Below are positions 5,136-5,762 of a DNA stretch of 5,762 nucleotides, piece after piece (position 1 is the stretch's first letter; every line of letters begins with the position of its first letter). The notes beneath the pieces are model-generated. The model had not been told where the DNA came from, made no database searches, and saw only the letters and a program-made list of their open reading frames with translations. Both the position numbers and the translations under genes were made by a program. Source of the stretch: an uncultured Comamonadaceae bacterium (GTDB lineage Bacteria > Pseudomonadota > Gammaproteobacteria > Burkholderiales > Burkholderiaceae_C); the NCBI GenBank assembly GCA_937871735.1, contig CALMOI010000074.1, positions 1 through 5,762 on the forward strand. Reading direction: 5' to 3'.

Positions 5136-5762
5136 CTAGTTTTTTCCTGCTGACGAAGCCGCAGGGGTATTGAGCAATTCCAGGCCCGTGAGCACCTGAT
5201 CGGCGTAGTCGCCGTTCGATTGCGTCAGCCGAATGCGCACCGGCAAATAGTGCAGCGTAGGAGCCACCCACAGCTCGACACGCGGGTCGTACTCACTGCG
5301 CGGGGCGCGGCTGAGTTTGAAGACGTGCCCGTCGCCGCTGGGCAGCGCCATGTGTTCGTCGCCGTCCAGGTGGATCAGCCACGGTTCGGCTTGGCGCGCT
5401 CCGGCCACTTGCAGCGTCAGGTTGCCGCCCGCTCGCAGCCGATCCGGGTTGGCGGCCAGCAGCGCGCCCAGTTGCACAAACAAGCTGAGCCGGTCTTGCG
5501 CGCCGGGTTGCAGCGCCGCGTCGGGCGTGTTCGCGCTGAAGGTGATGCGCTGGCTGTCGCGCTGGAAGTGGGTGGCTTGCTCGCTGCGCGCCTTGTCTGC
5601 GAACCGACGCGGAGCCAAGCCCTGCGGCGTGATGTCGCCTTCGCTGGTCTGGGCGCGTGAGCCGACCAAGAAGGCTTTGATTTCCAGCCGCGTGCTGTAG
5701 TGCTGGCCGTCGTGCTGCCACAGCAGCTCTGCATTGGCGCTGTAAGGCAGTTGGCTGGCCCG
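5136..5762 (-). CDS. DUF3108 domain protein, C-terminal part
   Basis: The frame is open to the right edge (last full codon 5760-5762), so the start, any signal peptide and the N-terminal region lie outside; 208 residues remain. The visible part matches the DUF3108 family: LPYSANAELLWQHDGQHYST near the edge, FLVGSRAQTSEGDITPQGLAP, SEQATHFQRDSQRITFS, then the typical ending YDPRVELWVAPTLHYLPVRIRLTQ followed by NGDYADQVL. These proteins are usually exported and thought to sit in the periplasm, with beta-strand repeats; their role is unknown. A TTG at 5669 could be read as a start but the homology clearly continues through it. The gene ends 95 bp before the DUF3567 gene on the same strand. GC content is high, unlike the Ter-like genes further downstream. 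Confidence 0.9.
   Translation of the reverse strand, partial: RASQLPYSANAELLWQHDGQHYSTRLEIKAFLVGSRAQTSEGDITPQGLAPRRFADKARSEQATHFQRDSQRITFSANTPDAALQPGAQDRLSLFVQLGALLAANPDRLRAGGNLTLQVAGARQAEPWLIHLDGDEHMALPSGDGHVFKLSRAPRSEYDPRVELWVAPTLHYLPVRIRLTQSNGDYADQVLTGLELLNTPAASSAGKN

Overview
The window is GC-rich and reads as a betaproteobacterium of the order Burkholderiales, probably Comamonadaceae. The best support is a DUF3567-family small protein, a family I know from Burkholderiales, next to a DUF3108 protein of the type found in that group. The glutathione-dependent formaldehyde pathway genes are compatible with this. The assignment rests on protein resemblance alone.

Left part (1-1234, plus strand): the last third of S-(hydroxymethyl)glutathione dehydrogenase, overlapping by one base (TGATG) a complete S-formylglutathione hydrolase. 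Together they oxidise glutathione-bound formaldehyde to formate.

Middle part (1173-4681, minus strand): a tight four-gene set related to the tellurium-resistance/stress (Ter) systems. In transcription order it holds a TelA-like helical protein, a TerD-family protein, an unannotated 285-aa helical protein that I argue is a second, very divergent TelA-like protein, and a VWA-domain protein of the TerF type. Gaps are 19 bp, a 4-bp overlap and 20 bp, so this is almost certainly one transcription unit. The last gene runs 62 bp into the 3' end of the hydrolase gene, tail to tail. No terC, terB, kinase or phosphatase partner is present in the window.

Right part (4756-5762, minus strand): a 94-aa DUF3567 protein with a strong ribosome binding site and a weak upstream promoter candidate, then the 3' part of a DUF3108 protein that runs off the right edge.

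Most notable points: the Ter-like set appears to be built from two related pairs (two TelA-like proteins, and two proteins that begin with the same LALNLTKAE tag). The cassette is visibly less GC-rich than the formaldehyde genes and DUF3108 on either side. There is no intergenic space between it and the formaldehyde operon, only an inverted repeat inside the overlapping coding sequence. No RNA genes, CRISPR arrays, insertion sequences or gene-free stretches longer than 100 bp were seen.
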